Shown: positions 30,647-40,523, counted from the first letter of the stretch. The stretch: DNA of 64,000 nt from Oricola cellulosilytica (GCF_019966575.1 NZ_JAINFK010000005.1:124001-188000), one strand, 5' to 3'. The notes: generated by a model not told the origin, from the sequence alone. A program made the numbers and translations.

Positions 30647-32239
30647 GTGGGAGACAGGATCATCGCAGCGCTTTCGTTCTTCGGTGCGGCCGGCACGGTA
30701 ACCGGCTCCTGCTCCATGCTGGAGCTCCCGAATGCCCGATTCCTCGTCGATTGCGGTATGTTCCAGGGCAACAAGACCGTCAGGGAACTCAACGACAAGC
30801 CCTTTCCATTCGACCCGGCCGCGGTCGACTTTCTTATTCTCACCCACGCACATATCGACCATTCAGGGTTATTGCCGAAGCTGGTCAAACACGGCTTTTC
30901 AGGCCCAATCTACGCGACGCCGCCGACCGCTGACCTTTTGGCGTTCATGCTTCTCGATTCCGCCAAGATCCAGAAATCGAACGCAGAGCGTCTGAACCGA
31001 AAGCGTCAACGCAAGGGCGAGGCGCCAATTGAGCCCACATACACCGAGAAACACGCGCACCAGACCTTGGGTCTTCTGACGCCCAAGGGATACGATTTTT
31101 GGTTCGAACCGAAGCCGGGCGTCCATGCGCGGTTCTGGAACGCCGGTCATATGCTCGGCTCCGCTTCAGTTGAGATCCGTTGTCCCGACCACGAGGACGG
31201 CGCAACGATGCGTCTGATGTTCTCCGGCGATCTCGGCCCGGAAGAGAAGGTTTTTCACCCGGAGCCAAACGCGGAGGCCGGCTTCGATTACATCGTCTGT
31301 GAGAGCACATATGGTGATCGTGATCGCGATGACTATACGCTCGAGACACGCCGGGAGATGCTCCGCAAGGAACTGGTGCGCGGCCTTTCCGGCGGCGGGA
31401 ACGTGGTTATCCCGGCATTCGCTGTGGAGCGCAGCCAGGAATTGCTGCACGATATCGGCGTCCTGCTGGCACAGGGAGACATCCCGCATACGCGGGTCTT
31501 CCTGGATTCACCTCTTGCCAAGGCCGTCACCGAGATTTTCATCAAGTATGCCCACACCCTAGACGATGTGGAGCTGGACGAGCGGGAACTGTTCCGCGAT
31601 CCACGATTTCATCTCGTCCAGGATGTCGAGGAAAGCAAGGGAATCAACCAGATAACAGGGGGCGCAATCATCATCTCGGCCAGTGGCATGGCCGATGCCG
31701 GGCGCATTCAGCACCACATCAAGAACAACATCTGGCGATCGAACGCGACCATATTGTTCGTCGGGTACCAGGCACCGGGCACCCTCGGCCATTACATCAC
31801 CAGCGGGGAGCCGGTGGTGCGCATCCATGGGCGCGAATATGCCGTCAAAGCCGAGATACGACAGCTTGGCAACTATTCCGCCCATGCGGACCAGGGCGAA
31901 TTGCTTGAATGGGTAATGGAGCGCGCTCCCGTCGCCGGAAAGCTCTTTCTCAACCATGGCGATGACGACGCCCGCGAGGAGATGGCCCGCCTGTTGATCG
32001 ATCGGGGGATCGACCCGGAAAAAATTGTGCTGCCACAAATGGACGAGACCTTCGAAATTGTCGCCAGGGACGCAAAATCGAAAGGCCGCCTACCCGAACG
32101 TATACCCCGCAACGAGCTCCTCACTGACTGGAACAACGATTATGCGGCGTTCCTCGTTGCGCTCACGCAGCGACTGCACGACGCCGAAAGCGACGAGCAG
32201 CGGCGAAGGCTCATATCGAAACTTCAGCAAGCGCTTTGA
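30647..32239 (+). CDS. Metallo-beta-lactamase / beta-CASP family nuclease
   Basis: 530 residues from a GTG start that has an excellent AGGGAGG site six bases upstream. The metal-binding motif is LTHAHIDHSG (His67, His69, Asp71, His72), then GHMLGSASVEI, FSGDLG, a beta-CASP insert with VIPAFAVERSQELLHD, ISASGMADAGRIQHH, NYSAHADQ and LNHGDDDA. This is the CPSF73/YSH1-like subgroup, predicted RNA-processing endo/exonuclease. Substrate unknown. Confidence 0.92.
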   Translation: MGDRIIAALSFFGAAGTVTGSCSMLELPNARFLVDCGMFQGNKTVRELNDKPFPFDPAAVDFLILTHAHIDHSGLLPKLVKHGFSGPIYATPPTADLLAFMLLDSAKIQKSNAERLNRKRQRKGEAPIEPTYTEKHAHQTLGLLTPKGYDFWFEPKPGVHARFWNAGHMLGSASVEIRCPDHEDGATMRLMFSGDLGPEEKVFHPEPNAEAGFDYIVCESTYGDRDRDDYTLETRREMLRKELVRGLSGGGNVVIPAFAVERSQELLHDIGVLLAQGDIPHTRVFLDSPLAKAVTEIFIKYAHTLDDVELDERELFRDPRFHLVQDVEESKGINQITGGAIIISASGMADAGRIQHHIKNNIWRSNATILFVGYQAPGTLGHYITSGEPVVRIHGREYAVKAEIRQLGNYSAHADQGELLEWVMERAPVAGKLFLNHGDDDAREEMARLLIDRGIDPEKIVLPQMDETFEIVARDAKSKGRLPERIPRNELLTDWNNDYAAFLVALTQRLHDAESDEQRRRLISKLQQAL

Positions 32240-32259
32240 CAGAACGTCGCTGAGATCGC

Positions 32260-33270
32260 TCACGCCGGGTCTTCCGCACTGGTTTCGTCGAAACCCAGAA
32301 GATTCCAGCTCTGCACCATATGCGGGGGTAGCGGCGCCGTTACATTGATAACCCCGCCATCGAGATGCGGAATCACTATCCGGCGGGCATGAAGATGAAG
32401 CTTTTTCTGGATTCCGCCCGGAAAATCCCAATTTGGATCGTCATCGAAATATTTCGGATCGCCGATGATCGGGCATCCGAGCGAGAGCGCATGGACGCGC
32501 AACTGATGCGTGCGGCCGGTATAGGGCTCCATTTCCAGCCATGACATCTGCTGGCCCGCCGTCTCGACCACGCGATAATCCGAGATCGCGTGATCGGCAT
32601 CCGGTTCGCCATGCGCCACAGCGCGCATTTTGTCGCCGTCGGACGTCTGCTCTTTCACCAGCCACGACGAAACACGACCTTCGCGCTTTTTGGGAACACC
32701 TTTTACGAGCGCCCAGTAGGTCTTCTTCGTGTCGCGCTCGCGAAAGGATGCGGTTAGTTTCTGTGCCGCGCCGCGGGTCCGCGCCACGACGAGAATCCCT
32801 GACGTGTCGCGGTCAATGCGGTGCACCAGCCTCGGTTTTTCGCCCTTCTGGTTGCGCATTGCTTCGAGCATGCCGTCAACGTGGCGGACGAGGCCGGATC
32901 CGCCCTGAACGGCGAGCCCGGCGGGCTTGTTGAGCACGATGACCTTCTTGTCCTCGAACAGGATCATCTTGCGCAGCACATCCAGATCGGGCAGGTGACG
33001 CATGGTGTTCGCTGTGATGGGTCTGCTGTCGGGCTTCGCACTGGTCGCCTGCGGCGGGATCCGGATCGTCTGCCCTGCCTCGAGGCGGGTATCGGACTTT
33101 ACCCGGCCGCCATCGACCCGAACCTGTCCGGTTCGCAGCAACTTCTGAACGGCGCCAAATCCGAGGTCTGGATAGTGGACCTTGAACCACCGGTCGACGC
33201 GCATTCCTGCCTCGTCTCCCTCAACCGTTACCTGCTCGACGTTCCTTTTACGTTCGCTTGCCTCACTCAT
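32260..33270 (-). CDS. RluC/RluD-family pseudouridine synthase
   Basis: 336 residues: an S4-like RNA-binding domain (MRVDRWFKVHYPDLGFGAVQ ... GRVKSDTRLEAGQTIRIPP) followed by the synthase domain with catalytic Asp153 in LVHRIDRDTSGILVVAR and the C-terminal PYTGRTHQLRVHAL. Presumably modifies 23S rRNA, with RluC the closest relative by layout; target positions cannot be read from sequence. The ATG overlaps the stop of the fluoride channel gene by four bases (ATGA), so the two are coupled. Confidence 0.93.
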   Translation of the reverse strand: MSEASERKRNVEQVTVEGDEAGMRVDRWFKVHYPDLGFGAVQKLLRTGQVRVDGGRVKSDTRLEAGQTIRIPPQATSAKPDSRPITANTMRHLPDLDVLRKMILFEDKKVIVLNKPAGLAVQGGSGLVRHVDGMLEAMRNQKGEKPRLVHRIDRDTSGILVVARTRGAAQKLTASFRERDTKKTYWALVKGVPKKREGRVSSWLVKEQTSDGDKMRAVAHGEPDADHAISDYRVVETAGQQMSWLEMEPYTGRTHQLRVHALSLGCPIIGDPKYFDDDPNWDFPGGIQKKLHLHARRIVIPHLDGGVINVTAPLPPHMVQSWNLLGFDETSAEDPA

Positions 33271-33641
33271 GCGGCCCGTACCATCGTCAGCCCAGCGAAC
33301 AGGGCGAGGATCGAGAGCGAGACGCTTGCCGCGAGATATGCCACGCCGGTCCATTGCTCGCCGCGCTCCCACAAGGATGCGAAATCGAGAGAAAATGCTG
33401 AAAAAGTGGTGAATCCGCCCAACACGCCGGTTGCCAGGAAGCTGCGGACTTCCATCGACGTTCCGGTTCTTCTGGCCAGTCCCGCGATCAGCAGTCCCAT
33501 CGCGAACGAGCCGGCGATATTCACGAACAGCGTTCCCCAAGGAAAATTCGGACCGCCGATCCGCAACGCGACCAGGTTTGCAAGATGGCGGGCTGACGCG
33601 CCGATTGCGCCGCCGAGCGCGACAAGGAGCAGATGTGACAT
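33267..33641 (-). CDS. crcB: Fluoride ion channel FluC/CrcB
   Basis: Small dual-topology fluoride channel of 124 residues with four membrane helices. Family motifs: GGAIGASARHLANL, WGTLFVNIAGSFAMG (the conserved pore Asn) and GVLGGFTTFSAFSLD (the Phe-box and central Na+ site). I chose ATG 33641, with AGGGA upstream; a GTG two codons earlier is also possible. No fluoride riboswitch is evident in the short gap before it. Confidence 0.95.
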   Translation of the reverse strand: MSHLLLVALGGAIGASARHLANLVALRIGGPNFPWGTLFVNIAGSFAMGLLIAGLARRTGTSMEVRSFLATGVLGGFTTFSAFSLDFASLWERGEQWTGVAYLAASVSLSILALFAGLTMVRAA

Positions 33642-33682
33642 CGCCACTCCCTACTCCATGGATTCAGGCCGCGAAACCCCCG

Positions 33683-34237
33683 TCAGATCTTTCCGGCCAG
33701 GACCGGTGCCTGTTCCACGAATTCGATCGCGAACGCGTCGAGCTTCGGCCAGGCGGTGAATTCGTAGTCGCGGCTCGTGTCGGTCGGGCCGCCTTCCTTT
33801 GCCGATATGCGCTTCAACATCCAGCGCCGGAAGAAGTCATACTCGGTGTATTTGAGAGCTCCCGCAGCGTGATGGATCGAAACCGGCCACCATCCCGTCT
33901 CATTGCTGAATGCCTCGACCATATCGCCAATCTCGTCCAGTTCGGAAGGATCGTCGGAAATCGCCGACAAGGACACCGAGATAAAGGCGCCTGGACGCGC
34001 CATGAGGGTCTTGGCGGCACCTTTGATGATTCGGCGCAACGTCGACGGAAAAGTCCCGGCATGGACCGGAGCGGCAACAATCACCGCGTCGAACGTATCG
34101 GCGGCGGGGACGTCTTGCGATACCGTTGCATCGATCGCGCTCACGCGATGCCCCTCGCCTTCCAGCGTTGCCTTCAGATGGTCGCCGATCTTTCGGGTCT
34201 GGCCTTCGATCGTTGCGTATATGATGAGCACATTCAT
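33683..34237 (-). CDS. HemG-like flavodoxin-domain protein
   Basis: 184 residues. It begins with the flavodoxin FMN loop MNVLIIYATIEGQTRKIGDH, followed by AVIVAAPVHAGTFPSTL. The C-terminal region KYTEYDFFRRWMLKRIS then GGPTDTSRDYEFTAW resembles the end of HemG, the menaquinone-dependent protoporphyrinogen oxidase. It may oxidise protoporphyrinogen IX or be another flavodoxin-type reductase; rhizobia often use other oxidases. The ATG has GGAGG 7-8 bases upstream. Confidence 0.82.
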   Translation of the reverse strand: MNVLIIYATIEGQTRKIGDHLKATLEGEGHRVSAIDATVSQDVPAADTFDAVIVAAPVHAGTFPSTLRRIIKGAAKTLMARPGAFISVSLSAISDDPSELDEIGDMVEAFSNETGWWPVSIHHAAGALKYTEYDFFRRWMLKRISAKEGGPTDTSRDYEFTAWPKLDAFAIEFVEQAPVLAGKI

Positions 34238-34316
34238 GGTCGCCTCCGATGTGGAGGCATGCTGCCGCGTCGCGCGCATTCAAACCTTGATGCTGGTCAA
34301 ATGCAGACAGCGTCAT

Positions 34317-35144
34317 TCACGAAGCCGCGCCCGCTTTCCTGCCGCCGAGCATCGTCCAGTTCTTGTAAAACAACGACTTCATCTGCTCGGCGATGGCCGA
34401 AACCCCGGACAACAGAAATGACAGGAAACCCGGAACCGGCGAAGGGCGCACCACGTCCATGAACACGTTATAGCGGCGCGCATCGACCTCATTGACCGAG
34501 CGGTGGAACAGCGTGTCGTCGAAGATGAACAGCGGATCGTCGCGCCACAGATGCTTTCGGCCGTTGCACTCGATGAAAACCCGGTCGGAATCGGCGGGCA
34601 TCAAATTCAGCAGAACCCGTAACGACAGCCGCAAAGGTCCGTAGTGCCAGGTTGTCGATTCCTTGCCACTGAATACCGAAACCGCAATCGTCTTCACATA
34701 TTTGAAGTCGCGGTTGAACTCCGCAACGTTATCGACGTGCTGTTTGCCATACCACCGGTAGACATACATGCCGCGCCGCCCCTCCCCGAATTCACGATCG
34801 ATATCGGCGATGATTTCATCCTTGCGGGCGCGAAACGTATCGAGCACATGTTCGATCTCGGCACGGTAGGCGGCCGGAAAATCATCCAGAGTGTAAAGAC
34901 CCGGATTTCGATACGAAAGGAGATCCGCCAGAAGGTTGAACGGTGCCAGCAGCCAGGTGAGGATGCCGTTTCCAAGAAAGTAACGGCTAAACATGAGGCC
35001 GGTCTTTCCCTTGTTGCGCATGACATCGATGATCCCGGCGACAAGCCAAATCACGCTGAGAACAGGAATGAAATAGAACAACAGCGCAAAGACTGGAACG
35101 GCGATTGCGACGCGGCGAATCGCCTTTTTGGTAGATCGTTTCAT
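34317..35144 (-). CDS. LpxO-like aspartyl/asparaginyl beta-hydroxylase family protein
   Basis: 275 residues. An N-terminal membrane anchor (VFALLFYFIPVLSVIWLVAG) precedes a domain with WHYGPLRLSLRVLLNLMP, ECNGRKHLWRDDPLFIFDD and TLFHRSVNEVDARRYNVFMD, where the two His residues fit Fe(II) ligands of the 2-oxoglutarate-dependent Asp/Asn hydroxylase family. LpxO, which 2-hydroxylates a lipid A acyl chain, is a membrane-anchored relative, so lipid A modification is plausible but not proven. The ribosome binding site is weak; start 13 bases after rarA. Confidence 0.8.
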   Translation of the reverse strand: MKRSTKKAIRRVAIAVPVFALLFYFIPVLSVIWLVAGIIDVMRNKGKTGLMFSRYFLGNGILTWLLAPFNLLADLLSYRNPGLYTLDDFPAAYRAEIEHVLDTFRARKDEIIADIDREFGEGRRGMYVYRWYGKQHVDNVAEFNRDFKYVKTIAVSVFSGKESTTWHYGPLRLSLRVLLNLMPADSDRVFIECNGRKHLWRDDPLFIFDDTLFHRSVNEVDARRYNVFMDVVRPSPVPGFLSFLLSGVSAIAEQMKSLFYKNWTMLGGRKAGAAS

Positions 35145-35157
35145 CGGATATCCGTTG

Positions 35158-36483
35158 TCAGCCGGGGGATTTCTGCCTCTCCTGGCGCAAGGCGGACCAG
35201 TACTCGAGACGCCTGCGGATGTCACGTTCAAATCCCCGTTCAACCGGCTCGTAGTATGTCTGTCGCCCGAGCTCTTCAGGAAAGTAGTCCTGCCCCGAAA
35301 AAGCATCAGGCTGGTCATGATCGTAGCGGTACCCCGAACCATACCCCTCGGCCGACATCAGCTTGGTCGGCGCGTTCAGAATGTGCTTCGGCGGAAGGAG
35401 CGATCCGTTTTCCTTCGCCGACCGCATCGCCGCCTTGAACGCCGTGTAGGCGGCGTTCGACTTTGGTGCGGTTGCCAGATAGAGACACGCTTGGGCAAGC
35501 GCCAGTTCCCCCTCCGGCGAGCCCAGATAATCATATGCGTCCTTCGCGGCCAAAGCGATAGTCAGCGCCTGCGGGTCGGCGATGCCAATTTCTTCGCTTG
35601 CCATGCGCACCAGACGCCGGCCGATGTAGAGCGGGTCTTCCCCCGCGTCGAACATCCTGCAGAGATAGTAGAGCGCCGCGTCAGGATCCGAGCCACGCAC
35701 GGACTTGTGCAGGGCGGAGATCAGGTTGAAGTGCCCATCCTGACTCTTGTCGTAGATCGGAGCCCGCCGCTGCAGAATTGCGCGTAAGCCCTCTTCATCG
35801 AGCGTCTCACCCGTTTTCGCGGCACGAAAAACCTCCTCGGCAAGCGTAAGGACCGCGCGGCCGTCCCCGTCAGCCATCATGATCAGGAGGGACCGCGCAT
35901 CGGCGGTGATTGGAAGCGCACGTCCCATCATGGTCTCCGCGCGGCCGAGCAGCAGCGCAAGATCATCGGCCTCCAGGCGGCGCAGCGTCAGCACCCGCGC
36001 GCGCGAAAGGAGAGCGGCATTGAGTTCGAAGGAAGGGTTTTCAGTCGTCGCCCCCACGAGGATGATCGTTCCGTCCTCGACGACTGGCAAAAACGAATCC
36101 TGCTGCGCACGGTTGAAACGGTGGATCTCGTCCACGAACAGCAGCGTGCGCACGCCGTTGCCGAGACGTAGGCGCGCCGCCTCAAATACCTTCTTCAAAT
36201 CTGGGACGCCGCTGAAGATCGCCGATATCTGTTCGAAATGAAGCCCCGTCGAGCCGGCCAAGAGCCGAGCAATCGTGGTCTTTCCTGTTCCGGGCGGTCC
36301 CCAGAAGATGATGTTGCCGAGGCTGCCGGCCGCAATCATCCGCGTCAGTGCTCCGTCCCTGCCGGTCAGATGTTCCTGACCGACAACGTCATCAAGTGCG
36401 CGGGGCCTCAGCCGGTCGGCCAGCGGCCGACTGTCATTTTCGGTCGGCGCGGTGGGAACGGCTGGTGCAAAAAGATCCGCCAT
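35158..36483 (-). CDS. rarA: Replication-associated recombination protein A (AAA+ ATPase)
   Basis: RarA/MgsA/WRNIP1-family clamp-loader-like ATPase acting at stalled forks. 441 residues: Walker A WGPPGTGKTT (62-69), Walker B LLFVDEIHRFN (Asp118, Glu119), sensor GATTENPSFELN, then the C-terminal tetramerisation region with GHFNLISALHKSVRGSDPDA and KSNAAYTAFKAA. ATG 36483 gives MADLFAP; it starts nine bases after the protease gene. Confidence 0.96.
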   Translation of the reverse strand: MADLFAPAVPTAPTENDSRPLADRLRPRALDDVVGQEHLTGRDGALTRMIAAGSLGNIIFWGPPGTGKTTIARLLAGSTGLHFEQISAIFSGVPDLKKVFEAARLRLGNGVRTLLFVDEIHRFNRAQQDSFLPVVEDGTIILVGATTENPSFELNAALLSRARVLTLRRLEADDLALLLGRAETMMGRALPITADARSLLIMMADGDGRAVLTLAEEVFRAAKTGETLDEEGLRAILQRRAPIYDKSQDGHFNLISALHKSVRGSDPDAALYYLCRMFDAGEDPLYIGRRLVRMASEEIGIADPQALTIALAAKDAYDYLGSPEGELALAQACLYLATAPKSNAAYTAFKAAMRSAKENGSLLPPKHILNAPTKLMSAEGYGSGYRYDHDQPDAFSGQDYFPEELGRQTYYEPVERGFERDIRRRLEYWSALRQERQKSPG

Positions 36484-36491
36484 CGAGGCCC

Positions 36492-38015
36492 CTAACCGCG
36501 AAAGAACTGGCGGATCATGGCGCCTCCGCGATTGATCTCGAAGCTCCACGAGCGACCACCGTTCCGGGTAACATCGATGACGTCCTCGACCGCCCCCAGT
36601 TCTCTACGGTTGATGCGGAGCAGTACGTCGCCCGGCCGGAAGCCGGCACGCGCGGCCGGGGATCCGCGCAACACCTCTGTTACGATCACGCCATTCCCCC
36701 GATATCGGATACGCAGGCGATCGAGGATACGCGGCGAAATGTCCGCAATAGTTGAACCTGCGAGCGGGCTCCGCCCGGAAATTTCAACTTCGCGCCCCCC
36801 AGATGCCCTCCCGGCACGCTCCAGCAGAATATCGACCGCGACGCGGCGCCCGCCCGACAGCAACACCAGCGTCACGGTCTTGCCCGGTCCGGCCGTGGCC
36901 AGCCGATAGCCGAGCGCATCGGGATGTTCGATCATCTGTCCATCCATGCTCAAAATGACATCGCCCGGCCTGAGACCGGCTCTCGCGGCTGGGCTATCGC
37001 GGTCGACTTCCGTGACGATCGCACCAAGCGGCCGTTTCATACCGAGGCTCTCGGCAATCGACGGCGTAACCAGATCGAATGTCGCGCCTAGATACGGCCT
37101 CTCGAACGCATCCGCGCCGCCTCGCGCCTGGTCGATGACGGCGCGTACCATGTTCGAAGGAATTGCGAAGCCGATACCGTTTGAGCCGCCCGAGCGGGTA
37201 TAGATCGCAGTGTTGATACCAATCAGCCGGCCGGACATGTCAATCAGCGCGCCGCCCGAATTACCGGGATTGATTGCGGCATCCGTTTGGATGAAGAAGC
37301 CGAAATCCGAGATCCCGACGCGCGTACGCGCAAGTGCCGAGACAATTCCCGAGGTGATCGTCTGCCCCACTCCAAACGGATTGCCGATCGCAAGCACGAG
37401 ATCACCGGTTTCGACTGCGTCCGAATTCGCCAATTCCAGCGCCGGCAGGGTGCGCCGGGCGTTGATACGGAGAACCGCCAGGTCCGAACGCTCGTCGCGG
37501 AGCACTACCTCGCTGGGGAATTCCTCGCCGCTGGCCAGCGCCACCTTGATCTCGTCCGCGTCCCCGATCACATGCGTGTTGGTGACGATCAGACCGGAAG
37601 AATCGATGATAACGCCGGACCCGAGAGAAGACTCCATGCGCGGCCGCGACGGCCCGGTAAACCCGCGTCCGAAGAACTGCTCGAAAAACGGATCGCCTTC
37701 GAAGGGCGACCGCTGCTGTTGTACACGACGGGCGGCGTAGACGTTGACGACCGAGGGCGCCGTCGTTTTGACGAGCGGCGCGAACGACAACTGCATTTCG
37801 TCTCGTCCCAGCGGAACACGTCGTCCGATGTTCCCGCCAGCCGCCGGTCCGTCCGTCCTGCCCTTCTGGTCAGCCTTCCCGTTGAACAGATCGAGCAGGA
37901 TGTCGCCGATAGCATCACCTGCGTCCTGCGCCCGCGCGGGTGCACCTGCGATGCCGGCCAGCAGGAAAATGACGAAGACAAGACGCACGACCCTGACAAA
38001 AAACATTATGGACAT
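36492..38015 (-). CDS. Do/DegP-family periplasmic serine protease
   Basis: 507 residues. A signal peptide (VVRLVFVIFLLAGIAGAPAR, cleavage near ARAQ) is followed by a trypsin-like domain with His148 (TNTHVI), Asp178 (RSDLAVL) and Ser253 (NPGNSGGALID), then two PDZ domains with GLRPGDVILSMDG and GFRPGDVLLRINR. Probable envelope quality-control protease/chaperone. Head of a minus-strand run into rarA. Confidence 0.95.
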   Translation of the reverse strand: MSIMFFVRVVRLVFVIFLLAGIAGAPARAQDAGDAIGDILLDLFNGKADQKGRTDGPAAGGNIGRRVPLGRDEMQLSFAPLVKTTAPSVVNVYAARRVQQQRSPFEGDPFFEQFFGRGFTGPSRPRMESSLGSGVIIDSSGLIVTNTHVIGDADEIKVALASGEEFPSEVVLRDERSDLAVLRINARRTLPALELANSDAVETGDLVLAIGNPFGVGQTITSGIVSALARTRVGISDFGFFIQTDAAINPGNSGGALIDMSGRLIGINTAIYTRSGGSNGIGFAIPSNMVRAVIDQARGGADAFERPYLGATFDLVTPSIAESLGMKRPLGAIVTEVDRDSPAARAGLRPGDVILSMDGQMIEHPDALGYRLATAGPGKTVTLVLLSGGRRVAVDILLERAGRASGGREVEISGRSPLAGSTIADISPRILDRLRIRYRGNGVIVTEVLRGSPAARAGFRPGDVLLRINRRELGAVEDVIDVTRNGGRSWSFEINRGGAMIRQFFRG

Positions 38016-38048
38016 TTCCTTGATCGTCCCGAATTCGCGTCACCATAA

Positions 38049-38077
38049 CGAAAAAAAGGGGCCGCAAAAGGCCCCTT
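38049..38077 (-). terminator. Intrinsic terminator after rplQ
   Basis: On the minus strand AAGGGGCC pairs with GGCCCCTT around a six-base loop and seven T residues follow. It starts 26 bases after the rplQ stop and ends the ribosomal alpha operon. Confidence 0.92.
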
Positions 38078-38102
38078 CACAGATCGTCCGTTTCGGACTG
38101 AT

Positions 38103-38534
38103 TTAGGCTGCTTCTTCCTCGGCAACCTGATCTTCCGCTTCAATGCGGGCGCGGTCGGCAGCGCCTTTCGCATCGACGTCACGGTCGACGAACTCGATCA
38201 CAGCCATGGGGGCATTGTCGCCATGCCTGAACCCGGCCTTCATGATCCGCAGGTAACCGCCATTGCGATCCGCGTACCGGGTCGCGATGGCGTCGAAGAG
38301 CTTGCGGACCTGCTTTTCGTCGCGGATCGCGGAAATCGCCTGGCGGCGTGCGTGAAGATCGCCGCGCTTTCCAAGCGTCACGAGCTTTTCGACAACGGGA
38401 CGCAGTTCCTTAGCCTTCGGCAGCGTCGTGACGATCTGCTCGTGTTCGATCAGGGACGCCGCCATGTTCGCGAACATGGCTTTGCGGTGGCTGGCAGTGC
38501 GGTTCAGCTTGCGGCCTGATTTTCCGTGGCGCAT
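38103..38534 (-). CDS. rplQ: 50S ribosomal protein L17
   Basis: 143 residues. [20 protein letters not shown] is the L17 N-terminus, and [20 protein letters not shown] the conserved core. The alanine- and glutamate-rich C-terminal tail (about 20 residues) extends past the E. coli protein, as is common in alphaproteobacteria. Last gene of the rpsM-rpsK-rpoA-rplQ unit. Confidence 0.98.
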   Translation of the reverse strand: MRHGKSGRKLNRTASHRKAMFANMAASLIEHEQIVTTLPKAKELRPVVEKLVTLGKRGDLHARRQAISAIRDEKQVRKLFDAIATRYADRNGGYLRIMKAGFRHGDNAPMAVIEFVDRDVDAKGAADRARIEAEDQVAEEEAA

Positions 38535-38572
38535 GAGCCTTCTCCTTGGAGGTTATGCCGGTTAGCCGGCGA

Positions 38573-39583
38573 TCAGTAGTGATCCTCGTAGCGCTTCGCG
38601 AGGTCTTCGATGTTTTCCGGCGGCCAGGCCGGCACTTCCATGCCGAGATGGAGACCCATGGACGCGAGCACTTCCTTGATTTCGTTCAGCGATTTACGAC
38701 CGAAATTCGGTGTGCGCAGCATCTCGCCTTCCGTCTTCTGGATCAGGTCGCCAATGTAGACGATGTTGTCGTTCTTCAGGCAGTTCGCCGAGCGGACCGA
38801 CAATTCCAGTTCGTCGACCTTCTTGAGAAGCGCCGGGTTGAAGGCAAGTTCCTGGACCTGCTCTTCCTGGACTTCTTTCTGAGGCTCTTCGAAGTTCACG
38901 AAGACGCCCAGCTGATCCTGAAGGATGCGCGCTGCGAATGCGATTGCATCCTCTCCGGTAACCGCACCATTCGTATCGATGGTCATTGTCAGCTTGTCGT
39001 AGTCGAGGACCTGGCCTTCGCGGGTGTTCTCGACCTTGTAGGACACCTTGCGAACCGGCGAATAGAGACTGTCCACCGGAATAAGACCGATCGGCGCGTC
39101 TTCGGCGCGATTGCGGTCGGCCGGAACGTAGCCCTTGCCGTTGTCGACGGTGAATTCCATGCGGATTTCGGCGCCTTCATCGAGCGTGCAGATCGTATGC
39201 TCCGGGTTCAGGATTTCAACGTCGCCCACCGTCTGGATATCGCCGGCGGTAACGACGCCCGGTCCCTGCTTGCGCACGACCATGCGCTTCGGCCCGTCGC
39301 CCTCCATGCGGATAGCGATTTCCTTGATGTTGAGAACAATGTCGGTGACATCTTCGCGGACGCCGGCGATCGACGAGAATTCATGCAGCACGCCATCGAT
39401 CTGGACCGCCGTCACGGCCGCCCCGCGCAGGGACGACAGCAGAACGCGGCGCAGCGCGTTGCCGAGCGTCAGACCAAAGCCACGCTCGAGCGGCTCGGCG
39501 ACGAGCGAAATCTTGTTCGCGCCGGACTGCTTGAACTCGACCTTTTTCGGCTTAATCAGTTCTTGCCAGTTCTTGTGTATCAC
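38573..39583 (-). CDS. rpoA: RNA polymerase alpha subunit
   Basis: 336 residues. The N-terminal assembly domain shows [20 protein letters not shown]-type sequence (here [20 protein letters not shown]) and the C-terminal domain has [20 protein letters not shown] and [17 protein letters not shown], the DNA- and activator-binding helices. Placed between rpsK and rplQ; rpsD is not in this operon. Confidence 0.99.
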   Translation of the reverse strand: MIHKNWQELIKPKKVEFKQSGANKISLVAEPLERGFGLTLGNALRRVLLSSLRGAAVTAVQIDGVLHEFSSIAGVREDVTDIVLNIKEIAIRMEGDGPKRMVVRKQGPGVVTAGDIQTVGDVEILNPEHTICTLDEGAEIRMEFTVDNGKGYVPADRNRAEDAPIGLIPVDSLYSPVRKVSYKVENTREGQVLDYDKLTMTIDTNGAVTGEDAIAFAARILQDQLGVFVNFEEPQKEVQEEQVQELAFNPALLKKVDELELSVRSANCLKNDNIVYIGDLIQKTEGEMLRTPNFGRKSLNEIKEVLASMGLHLGMEVPAWPPENIEDLAKRYEDHY

Positions 39584-39601
39584 GAGGTACCCTCAGCTTC
39601 C

Positions 39602-39624
39602 TTGCCACCATCCAATCGTGGCAA
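39602..39624 (-). promoter_or_regulatory. Inverted repeat in the rpoA leader
   Basis: TTGCCAC and GTGGCAA form a 7-bp stem with a nine-base loop, 19 bases upstream of the rpoA start. No T tract. It could be an intercistronic mRNA structure or a translational control site. Confidence 0.4.
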
Positions 39625-39673
39625 CAGACTGAACTTGGGCGATGCAGGATCGGCAGCGCCCCCCAAAAAAATG

Positions 39674-40063
39674 TTAGACCCGGCGCTTCTTGCGCGGACG
39701 GCAGCCATTGTGCGGGATCGGCGTCACGTCACGGATCGACGTGATTGTGAACCCTGCGGCCTGCAGCGCGCGAAGTGCCGACTCGCGGCCCGAACCCGGA
39801 CCGCTGACTTCGACCTCCAGCGACCGCATGCCGTGCTCCTGCGCCTTCTTGGCACAATCCTCGGCTGCCACCTGGGCGGCGAACGGCGTCGACTTGCGCG
39901 ATCCCTTGAAGCCCTGCATCCCGGCAGACGACCAGGCAATCGTGTTGCCCTGCGCGTCGGTAATGGTGATCATGGTGTTGTTGAACGTCGAACTGACATG
40001 CGCCACGCCCGACGAGATGTTCTTGCGCTCACGACGGCGAACGCGTCCGGCATCTTTTGCCAT
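39674..40063 (-). CDS. rpsK: 30S ribosomal protein S11
   Basis: 129 residues. [40 protein letters not shown] and [16 protein letters not shown] are S11 hallmarks; the platform protein near the mRNA exit. ATG 40063 is preceded by AAGGA. Confidence 0.98.
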   Translation of the reverse strand: MAKDAGRVRRRERKNISSGVAHVSSTFNNTMITITDAQGNTIAWSSAGMQGFKGSRKSTPFAAQVAAEDCAKKAQEHGMRSLEVEVSGPGSGRESALRALQAAGFTITSIRDVTPIPHNGCRPRKKRRV

Positions 40064-40122
40064 CTTATTCCTTTCGATCTCTGCACCGCCGTAATTCCAG
40101 CGGCTACACCTGGGAGCGACCT

Positions 40123-40144
40123 GACGCGGTGGATACACCGCGTC
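40123..40144 (-). terminator. Perfect 9-bp hairpin between rpsM and rpsK, no T tract
   Basis: GACGCGGTG pairs with CACCGCGTC around a four-base loop, ten bases after the rpsM stop. Without a T run it is unlikely to be an efficient terminator; it may stabilise mRNA ends or mark a processing site. Confidence 0.5.
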
Positions 40145-40154
40145 GCCGCGTCAA

Positions 40155-40523
40155 TTACTTCTTCTTGCCGGCAATCGCCTTCGCGGGTCCCTTGCGGGTG
40201 CGGGCGTTGGTGTGGGTCCGCTGACCACGAACCGGAAGGTTACGGCGATGGCGCAAACCACGATAGCAGCCAAGGTCCATCAGCCGCTTGATGTTCATCG
40301 AGACTTCGCGGCGCAGATCGCCTTCGACCTGATAGTCGCGGTCGATTGACTCGCGAATTCCTAGCACTTCGGCGTCGGTCAGTTCGTGTACGCGACGCTC
40401 TGCGGGGATATTGTTCTTCTCGACGATTTCCTGCGCGTACTTAGCGCCGATACCGTGAATGTATTGAAGCGCGATCACAACGCGCTTTCCAGTCGGCAGG
40501 TTAACACCGGCAATACGTGCCAT
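40155..40523 (-). CDS. rpsM: 30S ribosomal protein S13
   Basis: 122 residues, starting [15 protein letters not shown] with [16 protein letters not shown], then the C-terminal [20 protein letters not shown] and basic tail. Contacts the A-site finger and P-site tRNA in the head of the 30S. First gene of the alpha operon, with its own predicted promoter about 140 bases upstream. Confidence 0.98.
   Translation of the reverse strand: MARIAGVNLPTGKRVVIALQYIHGIGAKYAQEIVEKNNIPAERRVHELTDAEVLGIRESIDRDYQVEGDLRREVSMNIKRLMDLGCYRGLRHRRNLPVRGQRTHTNARTRKGPAKAIAGKKK

Noticed and set aside
33642-33682. Possible fluoride riboswitch before crcB
   Set aside because: The gap to the upstream gene is only about 41 bases and does not match the fluoride riboswitch consensus.
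38546-40291. A 581-codon plus-strand frame opposite rpoA and rpsK
   Set aside because: Antisense to essential genes that are unambiguous; no protein-like composition.
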